64,000 nucleotides of DNA from Streptosporangium carneum (GTDB taxonomy: Bacteria > Actinomycetota > Actinomycetes > Streptosporangiales > Streptosporangiaceae), in assembly GCF_027922005.1 (NCBI RefSeq), contig NZ_BSEV01000011.1, positions 1 through 64,000 of the forward strand, given 5' to 3'. Below, in pieces: positions 1 to 8,788 of the stretch. A program made the position numbers and the translations under genes. How positions within the stretch are numbered: position 1 is the first letter of the stretch; each line of letters opens with the position of its first letter. A model generated the notes under the pieces. That model saw nothing but the letters and a program-made list of their open reading frames with translations. It was not told where the DNA came from and made no database searches.

Positions 1-509
1 TGCCCGCCATGCCCCTCACCCACAACGGCAAAATCAACCGCAACACCCTGCCCCCACCCCACACCTGCACCCCCCTGCCCCACCACCACACCAACACCGA
101 CACAACCAACGGCGCGGACACAGACGCACAGAAGACCGGGGACGCGGCCGCCGACACCAGCACCGACCACGCCGTCTCCCCCCTCCACCACACCCTCACC
201 CACATATGGACAGAAGTCCTCGGCGTGCCGAGCGTCTCGCCCAAGGACAACTTCTTCACGCTGGGCGGACACTCCCTGGCAGCCGTACGCCTGCTGTTCC
301 TGGTGCGTGACCGGCTGAAGGTCGAGCTGGCGCTCCGCGACCTGTACGAGACCGATGACTTCGCGGCCTTCGCCGCACGGGTCGAGCAGCTGCTCCCCGG
401 CGGCGCCCCCGCGGGCGCGGACGGCGTCCCCGACGGCGCCCCTGACGCCGCCCCTGACGATGCCTCTGACGGCGCGGACGTCCCGGCAGAGTCCCGCGAT
501 GGACGTTGA
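1..509 (+). CDS. Non-ribosomal peptide synthetase, C-terminal fragment (end of A domain + carrier domain)
   Basis: The 5' part lies outside the window; the frame is open to the left edge and the first whole codon is at 3. The first residues, PLTHNGKINR, match the A10 motif that closes an adenylation domain. After a linker rich in Thr, His and Asp comes a carrier (T) domain with the phosphopantetheine motif FFTLGGHSLAAV at about 255-290; the Ser of GGHS carries the arm. The protein ends in an Ala/Pro/Asp-rich tail without condensation, epimerase or thioesterase domain. The bound intermediate must therefore be passed on in trans, most simply to the free condensation protein encoded next, whose ribosome-binding site follows the stop. 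About the first 220 bases of the coding strand are C/A-rich and G-poor, unlike everything downstream. The amino acid used cannot be read because the pocket motifs are upstream. Confidence 0.93.
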   Translation, partial: PAMPLTHNGKINRNTLPPPHTCTPLPHHHTNTDTTNGADTDAQKTGDAAADTSTDHAVSPLHHTLTHIWTEVLGVPSVSPKDNFFTLGGHSLAAVRLLFLVRDRLKVELALRDLYETDDFAAFAARVEQLLPGGAPAGADGVPDGAPDAAPDDASDGADVPAESRDGR

Positions 510-528
510 GCGCGCCGGAGGGAAGCAG

Positions 529-1929
529 ATGACCCGGACCGGCCAAGACGCCGACCATCTCGCGCTGTCTCCCGCGCAGCAGCGGCTCTGGTTCCTCCAG
601 CAGCTCGACCCCCGGTCGACGCAGTACAACGTGTGCGTCGGCTACGAGCTGCGCGGCGCGCTCGACGTCGCCCTGCTGCGACGGGCCCTGACCGAGGTGG
701 TCGCCCGCCACGACGCGCTGCGCACGAGTTTCCCCTCGGAGCGGGGACGGCCCAGGGTGCGGATCGGGACGCCGGAGGAGGCGGTGCCGTTGCCGTACAC
801 CGACCTGTCCGGGGACCCCGCCCCGCGCTCGCGCGCCGCCGAGTTCGCCGCGGTCCAGGTGGACCGGCCCTTCGACCTGGCCGCCGACGCGCCGGTGCGG
901 GCGCACCTGCTGGGGCTCGGCCCCGACCGGCACATCCTGCTGCTGACGCTGCACCACATCGTGGTCGACGCGTGGTCCCTCCAGATCGTCGTCGCGGAGC
1001 TCGGGGCCCTGTACTCCGGTCACGTGCGCGGGGAGGCCGTCGAGCTGCCGGTTCCCGAGGCGCAGTACGCGGACTACGCGACCTGGCAGCGCGGCCTGCT
1101 GCGCGGCGAGCACCTGGAACGGGAGCTCGCCCACTGGGATGGATTCCTGGCGGGAGCCCCCGCCGTGCTCGACATCCCCACCGACAGGCCGCGCTCGTCG
1201 GCGACGTCCCCCGCGGGCGACGAACTGCCGGCCCCGGTGCCGCCGGCGGTCGCCGAGCGGTTGCACCGGCTGGCCGCCGACCTGAGGTGCACGATGTTCG
1301 TCACGACCCTCACCGCGTTCATGATGCTGCTCGCGCGCTGGAGCGGGACGCACGACATCGTGGTGGCCGTCCCCGTCGCCGGCCGGGCCAAGCCGGAGTT
1401 CCACTCGACCGTCGGGTTCTTCGTCAACACCGTGCCGCTGCGCGGCGACCTGTCCGGAGACCCGACCTTCCGGCAGGCGGCGGCCCGAATCGGCGCGGCC
1501 ACGCTTGACGCGCTCGAACACGACTCCGTCCCCTTCGACATGCTGGTCGACGGGCTCGGGGTGCCGCGCAACCCCACGTGCAACCCGATCGCCCAGGTGG
1601 GCTTCCAGCTGCTTCGCACCCCGCACCGCGCGGAGGCGACGCGCTGGCACGACGTCGAGGTCGCCGAGTGGGACGAGGTGCGTCAGCAGGTCACCCGGCT
1701 CGACCTGGAGATGCACCTGCTCGACACCTCGGCCGAGACCCTCGAAACACTGCTCTGCTACCGCACCGACCTGTTCGACCCGAGTTCGGCCGAGCAGCTC
1801 GCCGCCGCCTACCAGGCCCTCCTCGCCGAGGTCGTGACCGACCCCGACCGGCCCCTGTCGAAGTTGTCGGTCCCCTCACGCCGAGCCGGCGAAGCAGACC
1901 AAGAAAACACGGAGAACGGGGGAATGTGA
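529..1929 (+). CDS. Stand-alone NRPS condensation-domain protein
   Basis: A 466-residue protein that is one complete condensation (C) domain, the enzyme that joins two carrier-bound acyl or aminoacyl groups. Motifs in order: C1-like LSPAQQRLWFLQQLDP near the N-terminus, the catalytic HHxxxD at residues 142-147 (HHIVVDAW, with Ala where the usual motif has Gly), YADYATWQR, and GFFVNTVPLR. There is no A or T domain, so both substrates are delivered by other proteins, probably the synthetase upstream and the free A-T protein downstream. The start at 529 has a strong GGAGGGAA at 517-524; an in-frame ATG at 499 would overlap the previous gene but lacks such a site. Its stop overlaps the next start by one base (TGATG), so it is translationally coupled in the operon. 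The Gly-to-Ala change sits beside the catalytic His and is not expected to abolish activity by itself. Confidence 0.9.
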   Translation: MTRTGQDADHLALSPAQQRLWFLQQLDPRSTQYNVCVGYELRGALDVALLRRALTEVVARHDALRTSFPSERGRPRVRIGTPEEAVPLPYTDLSGDPAPRSRAAEFAAVQVDRPFDLAADAPVRAHLLGLGPDRHILLLTLHHIVVDAWSLQIVVAELGALYSGHVRGEAVELPVPEAQYADYATWQRGLLRGEHLERELAHWDGFLAGAPAVLDIPTDRPRSSATSPAGDELPAPVPPAVAERLHRLAADLRCTMFVTTLTAFMMLLARWSGTHDIVVAVPVAGRAKPEFHSTVGFFVNTVPLRGDLSGDPTFRQAAARIGAATLDALEHDSVPFDMLVDGLGVPRNPTCNPIAQVGFQLLRTPHRAEATRWHDVEVAEWDEVRQQVTRLDLEMHLLDTSAETLETLLCYRTDLFDPSSAEQLAAAYQALLAEVVTDPDRPLSKLSVPSRRAGEADQENTENGGM

Positions 1930-2684
1930 TGCCGCCGCCGATACTGGTGACCGACTGGTTCTGGGTGCCGGTGCCCAGGCCGAACGCGGTGACCCGGCTG
2001 TTCTGCTTCCCGCACGCGGGCGGGGACGCGCCCGCCTTCGCCGACCTGGGCCGGGCGCTGCCGCCTGACATCGAGGTGTGGGCCGTGCGCATGCCGGGCC
2101 GCGGCGGCAGGTTCACCGCGCCGCACGCGACCGACGTCGACGAGCTGGTCCACTGGGTCAGCGCGGCGATGCGGCCGTTCGTCTCGGGCAGGTACGCCCT
2201 GCTCGGACAGAGCCTCGGCGCGCTCGTCGCCTACAACGTGGGCAGGGAGCTGTCCTCGCTGAACCCTCCCGCCGCGTGCGTGCTGGCCGCGCTGCTGCCG
2301 CCGAACCACTGGCACGGTCCTCCGGGGCCGACGGGGTCGCAGGACGTCGTCTCCTTCCTGCGGAGCATCGACGACACCGTGACGGAGGTCCTCGCCCACC
2401 CCGACATGCGCGCGCTCCTGCTCTCGGTCGTACGCGCCGACCTCAACCTGTGCCAGGACTACCTGCACCAGTGGGAGCCGCCGCTCAACTGCCCCGTGCT
2501 CGGCCTGGTCGGCACGGACGACCCGACCGTGACCGGCGAGCAGATGACGGGCTGGGCGCGCAGCACCACGGGACCGTTCAGCATGCGGGTTCTCTCCGGA
2601 GGGCATCTGGTGGTCCAGACGGCGGCCGAGACGCTCGCGCGGACCGTCGCGGAGTTCCTGCGCGTCCCCGCGGGGGCGGCGTGA
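1929..2684 (+). CDS. Type II thioesterase
   Basis: A 251-residue alpha/beta hydrolase of the type II thioesterase family, which removes wrong or stalled acyl groups from carrier domains. The N-terminal FCFPHAGG motif is typical of the family. The nucleophile elbow is GQSLG with Ser95 (most relatives have GHSxG). The His of the triad is in GGHLVV (His226), and an acidic residue in the GTDDP segment is a candidate third member. Length matches the family (about 240-260). The ATG overlaps the stop of the condensation gene, and its own stop is overlapped four bases by the next GTG start (GTGA), so it sits inside the NRPS operon. A chain-releasing role cannot be excluded, since no type I thioesterase is visible in the window, but the fragment's upstream part is unseen. 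Confidence 0.93.
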   Translation: MPPPILVTDWFWVPVPRPNAVTRLFCFPHAGGDAPAFADLGRALPPDIEVWAVRMPGRGGRFTAPHATDVDELVHWVSAAMRPFVSGRYALLGQSLGALVAYNVGRELSSLNPPAACVLAALLPPNHWHGPPGPTGSQDVVSFLRSIDDTVTEVLAHPDMRALLLSVVRADLNLCQDYLHQWEPPLNCPVLGLVGTDDPTVTGEQMTGWARSTTGPFSMRVLSGGHLVVQTAAETLARTVAEFLRVPAGAA

Positions 2685-4537
2685 ACCGCCACGACGGCGT
2701 CCTCGCCGTCATCTCGGCGTCAGGCGGCCTGACGTACCAGCGACTCGAAACGCGGGTCGCCCGCTACAGCGCGGCGCTCGTCCGCGCCGGGCTGCGCCCC
2801 GGTGACGTCCTCGCCGTCACCGTGCCGGACGGCCCCGACTCGATCGCGGCGCTGCTGGCCGCCCAGCGGGCGCGCACCCCGTTCGTCTGGCTGACCGCCG
2901 ACCAGCCCATGGACAGACGGTTGTCGATCGTGGCCGACTGCGCTCCGCGCGCCGTACTCGCGCAGGCGGGCTCCGACCCCTTCCCCGCCGTGCCTGCGGC
3001 CACGGGTTCCGGGCCGCTTCCCACCGCGCTCGTCCAGGTCGAGGACGACGAGGCCGTGGTGGTACGGCGGGCGCCCGACACGCCCCCCGGCTCGACCGTG
3101 CCGCCGGGCACCGAGTACGTGGCGTACACCTCGGGCTCGACCGGCGCGCCCAAGGGGATCATGCAGCGCACGGGCAACCTCGACCAGCTCGCGCGGTGGC
3201 TGACGACCGTGAACGGCGTGCGTCAGGGCTCGCGCGTGTTCCAGTGGGCCAGGCTCACCTACGACGCCGCCTATGTCGAGATCCTGACCGCGGTGCACGG
3301 GAAGGCCACCCTGGTCATTCCTCCCGGAGAGATCAAGGGCGACGCGGGACGGATCCACGAGTGGATCGTCGGGCACGAGGTGACGCACCTGCAGACCGTG
3401 CCGAGCCTCTGCCGCCACCTGCTGGACGCCCGCCCGTACGGCATCGCCCCCGCGGGCTCGTTGCGGGTGCTCAGCCTGTTCGGCGAGGCGCTGCACGCCG
3501 ACCTCGTCCAGGCGGCCAGGGAGCACTTCCCCAAGGCGGCGGTCCACAACTTCTACGGGCCCACCGAGTGCATCCTCGCCACCTTCCAGCCGGTTCCCGA
3601 GGAGGTCTCGGACCCGATCGCCCTGGGTGAGGCCATTCCGGGACGCGAGATCCTGCTGACCGACGAGAACGGCGTTCCCGTGCCGGACGGCGAGGTGGGG
3701 GAGATCCGCGTCCGCACCGGGTTCCTCGCCCACGGCTACCTCAACAGGCCGGATGAGACGCGGAAGGTCTTCCTGCCGGAACGCACCTACCGCACCGGCG
3801 ACCTCGCCCGCCGCGCACCGGACGGCGGGCTCCTGTTCGCGGGCAGGAGCGACGACCAGGTCAAGATCAGGGGTGCGAGGGTCGAGCTCGGGGAGATCGA
3901 GGCGGCTCTGCACCGGGAGCCGACGGTCGCCCAGGCCGCCGTCCGCACCTACGGAGACACTCCCGAGTCTCTGCGCCTCGCCGCCTACGTCCAGCCGCGT
4001 CCCGACACGGCGGTCGACGTGCCCGGCCTCCACCGGCGGCTGACCCGGACGCTGCCCACCTACATGATCCCGGCCGCCTACGTCGTGGTCGACCAGATGC
4101 CGACGACGGTGTCAGGCAAGATCGACCGCCTCCTGCTGCCCGTTCCCGACGCCCGTGACCACGCCGTCGAGCCGGTCGAGTTCAGCACGGAGACCGAGCG
4201 CGGGCTGGGGGCGATCTGGTGCGAGGTCATCGGCTGCGAGCAGGCGGGGCCGGACGACGACTTCTTCACCGTCGGCGGCTACTCGATGCTCGCGCCGCAG
4301 ATCACGGCCGAGGTGCAGGAGCGTTTCGGGGTCGAGCTGCCGGTCATGGCGGTGTTCGACCACCCGACCCTGCGGGAGCTGTCCGCCCGCATCGACCAGG
4401 AGCTCGCGGGCGTGCCGACCCGTGCGGCGCAGTTCCAGACAGCGGAGTCCCAGACAGCGGAGTCCCAGACAGTGGAGTCCCAGACAGCGGAGTCCCAGAC
4501 GGTGGAGAGGAACCCCAATGCTGCTGGACACCTATGA
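2681..4537 (+). CDS. Free-standing NRPS adenylation + carrier (A-T) didomain protein
   Basis: A 618-residue A-T module that activates one amino acid as its adenylate and loads it on its own carrier domain. Motifs in order: A3 YTSGSTGAPKG (from residue 149), A5 NFYGPTE, A7 YRTGDL, A8 GRSDDQVKIRGARVELGEIE, A10 VSGKIDR, then carrier motif DDFFTVGGYS with Ser535. The A4 segment reads TYDAAYVEI, keeping the Asp that usually binds the alpha-amino group, so an alpha-amino acid is likely; I do not assign which. The C-terminal tail is a five-unit QTAES/QTVES repeat encoded by 15-bp DNA repeats. A free A-T gene followed at once by a P450 recalls pairs such as NovH/NovI in which a carrier-bound amino acid is beta-hydroxylated; that role is inference. 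GTG start in a GTGA overlap with the thioesterase. No MbtH-like gene is visible. Confidence 0.93.
   Translation: MNRHDGVLAVISASGGLTYQRLETRVARYSAALVRAGLRPGDVLAVTVPDGPDSIAALLAAQRARTPFVWLTADQPMDRRLSIVADCAPRAVLAQAGSDPFPAVPAATGSGPLPTALVQVEDDEAVVVRRAPDTPPGSTVPPGTEYVAYTSGSTGAPKGIMQRTGNLDQLARWLTTVNGVRQGSRVFQWARLTYDAAYVEILTAVHGKATLVIPPGEIKGDAGRIHEWIVGHEVTHLQTVPSLCRHLLDARPYGIAPAGSLRVLSLFGEALHADLVQAAREHFPKAAVHNFYGPTECILATFQPVPEEVSDPIALGEAIPGREILLTDENGVPVPDGEVGEIRVRTGFLAHGYLNRPDETRKVFLPERTYRTGDLARRAPDGGLLFAGRSDDQVKIRGARVELGEIEAALHREPTVAQAAVRTYGDTPESLRLAAYVQPRPDTAVDVPGLHRRLTRTLPTYMIPAAYVVVDQMPTTVSGKIDRLLLPVPDARDHAVEPVEFSTETERGLGAIWCEVIGCEQAGPDDDFFTVGGYSMLAPQITAEVQERFGVELPVMAVFDHPTLRELSARIDQELAGVPTRAAQFQTAESQTAESQTVESQTAESQTVERNPNAAGHL
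4436..4510 (+). repeat. Five 15-bp tandem repeats at the A-T / P450 junction
   Basis: Five units of the form CAGACAGCGGAGTCC, starting at 4436, 4451, 4466, 4481 and 4496, the last diverged. They encode the QTAES-type tail of the A-T protein. The last unit contains GGAGAGG, which serves as the ribosome-binding site of the P450 gene starting at 4518, so the repeat covers a translation signal as well as a protein tail. Confidence 0.95.
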
Positions 4538-5678
4538 CCTCACCGATCCCACGTTCTGGGCCGAGGACGACGCGTACACGATCCTGGACGAGATACGCCG
4601 TGAGGGCGCGGTCCAGCGGCACGAGTCGGCCGAGGAGGGGGTGCTGTGGGCGGTGCTCACCCACCGCGACGCCCTCGCGGTGCTCGGGGACGCGCGCTCC
4701 TTCAGCTCGCAGGGCGGCTCTCTGCTCGGCACCGGCGACGGGCCGCCCGCGGGGGCGGGGAAGATGATGGCGCTGAGCGACCCGCCCAGGCACCGCGCGT
4801 ACCGGGAGCCGGTCGCCCCGTTCTTCTCCGCCCGGCACGCCGCGCGCCTGGAGGAGCGCGTCCGCGAGCTGACCGAGCAGGTCGTCGAGCGGCTCCTGAT
4901 CCGCGAGAAGATCGACTTCGTCAGGGACATCGGGGCGATCGTCCCGCTCACCGTCATGTGCGACCTCATGGGGATCCCCGCGGAGGACCGCGACGAGGTC
5001 ACGGCCATGTGCGACCAGGCGTTCCTCGGGCACAACCCGGCCGAGCGCCGCGCCGCCCACCAGCGGCTCCTGCCGTACCTGATCCAGCTCGCGATGCAGC
5101 GTCGCGAGGAGCCGCGTGACGACATCATCAGCGCGCTCGCCGCCTCGCTCGAACTGGACGAGGTCGTGCTGAACTGCGACAACATCATCGTCGGCGGCAT
5201 CCAGACCGTACGGCACACCGCCGCCATGGCGATGCTCTCCCTGATGCGGAACGCGGACGCGTGGCGGGAACTGCAGGAGAAGGCCGACCAGAAGGTCGCG
5301 ACCGAGGAACTGCTCCGGTGGACCTCGGTCGGCCTCCACGTGCTGCGCACCGCGAAAACGGACGTGGAACTCGCCGGGCAGCGGATCAGCGCGGGGGACC
5401 GGGTCGTGGTGTGGACCCCCGCGGCCAACCGCGACGCCGCCGTCTTCGAGGACCCCCACCGCCTCGACCTGGCCCGGCATCCCAACCGGCACATCGCCTT
5501 CGGCTGGGGCGAGCACTACTGCATCGGCGGCCCGCTGGCGCGGACCGAGCTCAGGGTGCTGTTCACGGTGCTGTCCACCCTCGTGGCCGAGGTCGAGCCG
5601 CTCGGCGCGCACGAGTACAACCAGTCCATCATCAACTTCGGGTTGGACTCCTTCCCGGTCCGTCTCCACCGGAGGTGA
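4518..5678 (+). CDS. Cytochrome P450, probably acting on a carrier-bound amino acid
   Basis: A 386-residue soluble P450. The heme-binding motif is FGWGEHYCIGG with the proximal Cys335, and the K-helix ExxR is in EELLRW. The I-helix reads VGGIQTVRHTAAM: the usual acidic residue before Thr is replaced by Gln, and the following R-H pair is reminiscent of P450s that hydroxylate carrier-bound amino acids (GNETxRH type). Position directly behind a free A-T protein supports beta-hydroxylation of the loaded residue; this is inference. The gene overlaps the A-T gene by 20 bp and has its Shine-Dalgarno GGAGAGG (4504-4510) in that gene's repeat tail. No ferredoxin is encoded nearby; the ferredoxin at 48870 belongs to another operon. 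Confidence 0.93.
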   Translation: MLLDTYDLTDPTFWAEDDAYTILDEIRREGAVQRHESAEEGVLWAVLTHRDALAVLGDARSFSSQGGSLLGTGDGPPAGAGKMMALSDPPRHRAYREPVAPFFSARHAARLEERVRELTEQVVERLLIREKIDFVRDIGAIVPLTVMCDLMGIPAEDRDEVTAMCDQAFLGHNPAERRAAHQRLLPYLIQLAMQRREEPRDDIISALAASLELDEVVLNCDNIIVGGIQTVRHTAAMAMLSLMRNADAWRELQEKADQKVATEELLRWTSVGLHVLRTAKTDVELAGQRISAGDRVVVWTPAANRDAAVFEDPHRLDLARHPNRHIAFGWGEHYCIGGPLARTELRVLFTVLSTLVAEVEPLGAHEYNQSIINFGLDSFPVRLHRR

Positions 5679-5682
5679 CGCC

Positions 5683-6831
5683 GTGTGGAACCCGGAGGCC
5701 CACGCGACGCGGGCGAACGGCGTCTCGGCTCTCCTGTCCCTGGCCGGGGCGTTCCGCGACGTCGGCTTCACCGAGGCGGAGACGGTTCGCGCGCTCTCCG
5801 CGGAGGACGCGGCGGACCTGCTGAGCAACGCGGCGTTCTACGCCTTCTGCTCGGCAGGGCAGGTCGCCGAGCTGGTCACGACTCCGGCGGGTGTCATGGT
5901 CCAGCTCTTCGTGCGCAACGGCGACGTCGCGCGGGACCGTTACGAGCGGGTCGTTCCCGCCCCGACGCGCGAACTGCTCGCGACGCTGGGGCTGGTCTCG
6001 TCCGACGGGGACACGGTGACGTCCGAGGTCTCCGTCTCGCCGGGCCGCTCCATGTACTTCCTGTCGGACCAGCTGTTCAGAAGCGACGCGCGTGTCGCGA
6101 TCGCGAACAGGTCCACGCTGGTCATGCCTCCGCACGCCTCAAGTTTCGCGCTGCTGGACAACCTCGGCGCCGTGAGCGGGAAGCTGGTCGACGTCGGTTG
6201 TGGATGCGGCGTCCTGTCCCTGGTGTTGCGGGAGCGCTGCTCGTCGGTCGTCGGCGTCGACCTCAACCCGAGGGCGGTCGCGTACTCCCGGGTCAACGCC
6301 GTGGTCAACGGGGTCGAGGCCGGCTTCGGCCTGGCGGACCTCAGGGGGGACCTTGACGTCGGCAGGCTCGCCGACCACCTGGTGTTCAACAGCCCGACCG
6401 GTCCGGGGCACCACGAGGAGGCGGAGATCGGCTGGATGACCGCTCAGGACGCGCTCGGGCTCGTGGTGGACACCATGCCGGGAGTGCTCCGCCCCGAGGG
6501 GGCGGCCGAGGTGCTGCTGATCGTGGAGGTGCCGGAGGACCGGTCGTCGGCGACCGAGCTGGTGCGGAGCTGGCTGCCCCCGGGCACCAGGGCCGACGTG
6601 GTCGAACTGCGCGACTCCCCGCTGGCCGCCTCCCCGCAGGCGGTGGCCGGAGGCAGGCTCGCTCCGGGCTGTCTGCTGGCGGACGACGCCCAGGAGGCGG
6701 TGCGCCTGATCGACCACCTGCGCGCGAACCGGATCCGCGAGGTGGTGCCCGCCCTGGTGACCCTCACCAGGACACGGCCCTTCCCGTCCGGTCGCGAACC
6801 GTCCTCCCGGACGACCGCCGCCCGGTCGTGA
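5683..6831 (+). CDS. SAM-dependent methyltransferase of the MTS/HemK-like type
   Basis: A 382-residue class I methyltransferase. Residues 1-150 form an N-terminal domain of unknown role. Motif I is LVDVGCGCGVL from about residue 168, followed by the acidic end of strand 2 in VVGVDLNPRAV. The segment at residues 235-240 reads FNSPTG, in the place of the (N/D)PPY loop of N-methyltransferases such as HemK, RsmC and RlmG, so the polar-ring signature is only partly kept. GTG start with a good GGAGGTGA at 5671-5678, four bases after the P450 stop, making it the last gene of the NRPS operon. It may methylate the peptide or a precursor, most simply at nitrogen; the target cannot be told from sequence. 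Confidence 0.85.
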   Translation: MWNPEAHATRANGVSALLSLAGAFRDVGFTEAETVRALSAEDAADLLSNAAFYAFCSAGQVAELVTTPAGVMVQLFVRNGDVARDRYERVVPAPTRELLATLGLVSSDGDTVTSEVSVSPGRSMYFLSDQLFRSDARVAIANRSTLVMPPHASSFALLDNLGAVSGKLVDVGCGCGVLSLVLRERCSSVVGVDLNPRAVAYSRVNAVVNGVEAGFGLADLRGDLDVGRLADHLVFNSPTGPGHHEEAEIGWMTAQDALGLVVDTMPGVLRPEGAAEVLLIVEVPEDRSSATELVRSWLPPGTRADVVELRDSPLAASPQAVAGGRLAPGCLLADDAQEAVRLIDHLRANRIREVVPALVTLTRTRPFPSGREPSSRTTAARS

Positions 6832-6968
6832 CCGCTCGTCGGAGAACCGCCGCCGGACGGCGGACCGTCCGCTCACGGTCGTGAACCGTCCCCGCCCGTG
6901 ACGTGCCGGGACCCGTCGCGGCCTCCCACGGCCTCTCGTGTTCCCCTGTGTCCTCCCGTGGTTTTCCC

Positions 6969-6996
6969 GGGGCTCCCCACCGCGGTGGGGAGCCCC
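6969..6996. terminator. Perfect 28-bp palindrome between convergent genes
   Basis: Arms 6969-6981 (GGGGCTCCCCACC) and 6984-6996 are perfect inverted repeats around a central GC. It lies between the end of the methyltransferase gene and the end of the MFS gene on the other strand, so it can stop transcription from both sides. There is no T-run, as is common in actinomycetes. Confidence 0.8.
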
Positions 6997-7003
6997 GCCG
7001 TTC

Positions 7004-8191
7004 CTACACGGTCGCGAGCCGTGGAGCCCTGCGGAGCAGTACGGCGCCGGAGAGCGTCAGGACCGCGCAGCACACGGCCAGCAGGACGCGGTAGTCGACC
7101 GCGGCGATGAGCGCCGCGCCGAGCGCGATGGAGATCGTCTGCGGCCCGATCATGGACAGGTCCGCCGCGGCGGCGACCCGGCCGAGGACCTCCTGCGGCG
7201 TCGAGCGCTGCCACGCCGTCGTGTATCCGACGACCAGCCACGGAACGCCGCAGCCGATCAGCGCGAATCCCGCGATCACCACGGGCAGGCTCGAGGCGGC
7301 CAGCAGCGCCGTGCCGACGGCGCCGAGCAGAAGGCCCGCGCTGACCGTCCTGGCCTCGCCGTACCTGCGGATCATTCCGGCGACCGTCAGTCCGCCGCAG
7401 ATCCCTCCCGCGCCCTGGACCGACATCAGCACCCCGAAGAACGAGGTGGGGAGGCCGAGGCCGAACTCGATGACCGCGAAGTCGACGGTGTCCAGGAGTC
7501 CGATGACCGCGAAGCTGGCGGCGACGGCCGCGGTGGTGAGAGCCGCGAGGGGGGTGCGCGCGATCTGCCGGGCGCCCGCCATGATCTCCCGCCGGAACGG
7601 CTCCCGCTCCTGGGGCGGTGTGGGCGCGGGCTCCTCGACGCGGAGGGTGAGCAGGACGACGACCGCGACGGCGAAGGTGAGGGCGTCGATCACGGCGAGC
7701 GCGTGGCCGCCGATCGCGGTGTAGACGGCGGCGCCCGCCAGCGGGCTGAGCAGGCGCGTCCCCTCGCCGATCGTGCGGATCGCGGCGTTCGCGCCCGCCA
7801 GGTCCTCACCGGGCAGGATCAGCTTGACCAGTCCGATCTGGGCGGGCCGTAGCAGGGCGAAGGCGACGCCGTACCCGAAGGCGACGGCGTAGACGATCCA
7901 CAGGTCGGCCTCGGAACGCACCCCGAGCAGGGCCAGCACCCCGAGCCCCGCGACGGTGTTGACCACGATGAGCAGTGGCCGGCGGCGTAATCGGTCGACG
8001 AGGTGTCCGGCGAAGGGGGTGAAGAACACCGGTATGGAGAGGAAGAGGAAGACCACTCCGGCCGCGGAGTTCTCGCCGGTCAGGTCCTTGGCCCAGATGC
8101 CCAGGGAGAGGTAGAGCGCGCTGTCTCCGAAGGAGCTGAGCGAGTGGCCGGCCAGGAGTCTGCGAAACCGTGGATCGGCGAGTGCGCTCAC
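7004..8191 (-). CDS. MFS transporter (probable drug efflux)
   Basis: A 395-residue membrane protein of the major facilitator superfamily with about 12 hydrophobic segments. It opens with ALADPRFRRLLAGHSLSSFG, typical of the MFS_3-like exporters of actinomycetes, and has the loop motif FAGHLVDRLRRRPLL between helices 2 and 3 (a relative of GxLaDrxGrr). GTG start overlapping the regulator's stop by four bases (GTGA), so both are made from one mRNA under the operator at 8789-8812. An export role for a small toxic compound fits this regulator-pump arrangement; the substrate is unknown. Convergent with the NRPS operon, so a role in self-resistance to its product is possible but not shown. Confidence 0.9.
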   Translation of the reverse strand: MSALADPRFRRLLAGHSLSSFGDSALYLSLGIWAKDLTGENSAAGVVFLFLSIPVFFTPFAGHLVDRLRRRPLLIVVNTVAGLGVLALLGVRSEADLWIVYAVAFGYGVAFALLRPAQIGLVKLILPGEDLAGANAAIRTIGEGTRLLSPLAGAAVYTAIGGHALAVIDALTFAVAVVVLLTLRVEEPAPTPPQEREPFRREIMAGARQIARTPLAALTTAAVAASFAVIGLLDTVDFAVIEFGLGLPTSFFGVLMSVQGAGGICGGLTVAGMIRRYGEARTVSAGLLLGAVGTALLAASSLPVVIAGFALIGCGVPWLVVGYTTAWQRSTPQEVLGRVAAAADLSMIGPQTISIALGAALIAAVDYRVLLAVCCAVLTLSGAVLLRRAPRLATV

Positions 8192-8769
8192 CGCAGGCCC
8201 GCCGGGCCGGCGGTGTCGGGCGGCCGCTCGGCGCTGCTGGCCATGAACAGCCGCACCGGCCGCGCGCCCTCCGGCCTGAGCTCGGCCTTCTCCACACGGT
8301 CGAGGTAGCCGACGATCATCGACCTGATGAACTCGCGGAACTCGGCCAGCTCCGTGGAGGTCATCCACAGGGTGGCGCCCAGGACGAGGCTCGCCGCCTG
8401 CCAGTCCTCGGGTTCCGACTCGACGCGCCGCCGCCAGGCGCGCAGGCGGGAGAACTCCTTCTCCAGGAACACCTCGGTGAGCGCGTTGCCCATGGGGGTG
8501 TTCTCCGTGGCGGTGTCGACGGACTGGACGGGCTTGGCCAGCCGCCACGGCTTCTCCCTGGTGTGGGAGGGCGCCCGTTCGATGAACCCGTATTCGGCGA
8601 GCGTGCGGAGATGGAACGAACAGCTGGCGACGCTCTCTCCGGTCAGCTCCGCGCATCGGGTGGCGGTCGCGGTGCCGAGCACTCCGAGGACCTCGAGCAA
8701 CGCCAGCCTGATCGGGTGTGCCAGGGCACGCAGGGAGCGAGGATCGGTGATGGTGGGGGGCTCGTCCAT
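8188..8769 (-). CDS. ArsR-like winged-helix repressor
   Basis: A 193-residue DNA-binding protein if it starts at the ATG at 8769. The N-terminal half is a winged helix of the ArsR/HTH_20 kind: RSLRALAHPIRLALLEVL, then the recognition helix region around ESVASCSFHLRTLAEYGFIE. The C-terminal half is helical and has no metal-binding Cys motif, so it is not a metal sensor of the classical kind. It is the first gene of a two-gene operon with the MFS pump and has a near-perfect operator directly upstream, which suggests autorepression. A TTG codon at 8790 is an alternative start, but it would lie inside the operator and is less likely. Confidence 0.88.
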   Translation of the reverse strand: MDEPPTITDPRSLRALAHPIRLALLEVLGVLGTATATRCAELTGESVASCSFHLRTLAEYGFIERAPSHTREKPWRLAKPVQSVDTATENTPMGNALTEVFLEKEFSRLRAWRRRVESEPEDWQAASLVLGATLWMTSTELAEFREFIRSMIVGYLDRVEKAELRPEGARPVRLFMASSAERPPDTAGPAGLR

Positions 8770-8788
8770 GGCGCCATTATGATGAGAC

